Source: Cereibacter ovatus (GTDB taxonomy: Bacteria > Pseudomonadota > Alphaproteobacteria > Rhodobacterales > Rhodobacteraceae). Taken from it: a stretch of DNA of 64,000 nucleotides. Location of the stretch: contig NZ_OAOQ01000018.1 of NCBI RefSeq assembly GCF_900207575.1, positions 1 through 64,000 of the forward strand, read 5' to 3'. The DNA itself is not shown here. Positions within the stretch are counted from its first letter, which is position 1. Below are more notes on the stretch, generated by a model that was not told the DNA's origin, searched no databases, and was given only the letters and a program-made list of their open reading frames with translations.

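Overview
The window looks like a chromosomal segment of a high-GC alphaproteobacterium of the Rhodobacterales (Rhodobacter/Paracoccus-like). This rests on the aa3 cytochrome oxidase cluster with its flanking SURF1, threonine synthase and M16 peptidase genes, an NDUFS4-type complex I accessory subunit, an entericidin, and extragenic hairpins of the kind common in that order. No tRNA, rRNA or CRISPR array was found.

Layout. (1) 1-660 is a mobile-element scar: the 5' end of an IS3-type transposase gene, the first codons of what looks like an IS5-type transposase, and a frameshifted tyrosine integrase remnant. (2) 659-8851 is ordinary core DNA: the NDUFS4-like subunit, uvrB, several small membrane, exported or monooxygenase-like proteins, an entericidin, an EcsC-family protein, a GNAT acetyltransferase, and mtnP-apt (methylthioadenosine to adenine to AMP). 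(3) 9067-18165, on the minus strand, holds a D-2-hydroxyacid dehydrogenase-like flavoprotein and the tightly packed cluster ctaC-ctaB-(58-aa protein)-ctaG-ctaE-SURF1-thrC-M16 peptidase-GNAT. (4) 18334-20570 holds tldD and mogA. (5) 20700-64000 is an accessory locus built around one giant gene.

The giant gene (31567 to beyond 64000, minus strand) fills half of the window: at least 10,810 codons, with its start outside. It encodes an almost cysteine-free repetitive protein. From N to C the visible part shows a long beta-solenoid-like region, a cluster of short Y-x-Y/W-rich modules, a coiled-coil segment, three bacterial Ig-like repeats, G-D-rich repeats, an RTX-type block, and four C-terminal units (a fifth lies upstream) resembling H-type lectin repeats. 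Downstream on the same strand lie a GAF-HlyD fusion, a PqqD-like/M50 peptidase/HlyD fusion and a short SecA-like ATPase lacking the usual C-terminal scaffold. Converging on these from the other strand are a radical SAM protein, a secreted HlyD-like adaptor, a SapC-family protein, an O-methyltransferase and a P-loop kinase-like protein, mostly with overlapping start and stop codons.

My interpretation, which is inference, is that 20.7-64 kb encodes a dedicated export and possibly modification apparatus for the giant surface protein. No ABC exporter or outer-membrane channel is visible, while a SecA-like motor is. That makes the locus the most interesting part of the window.
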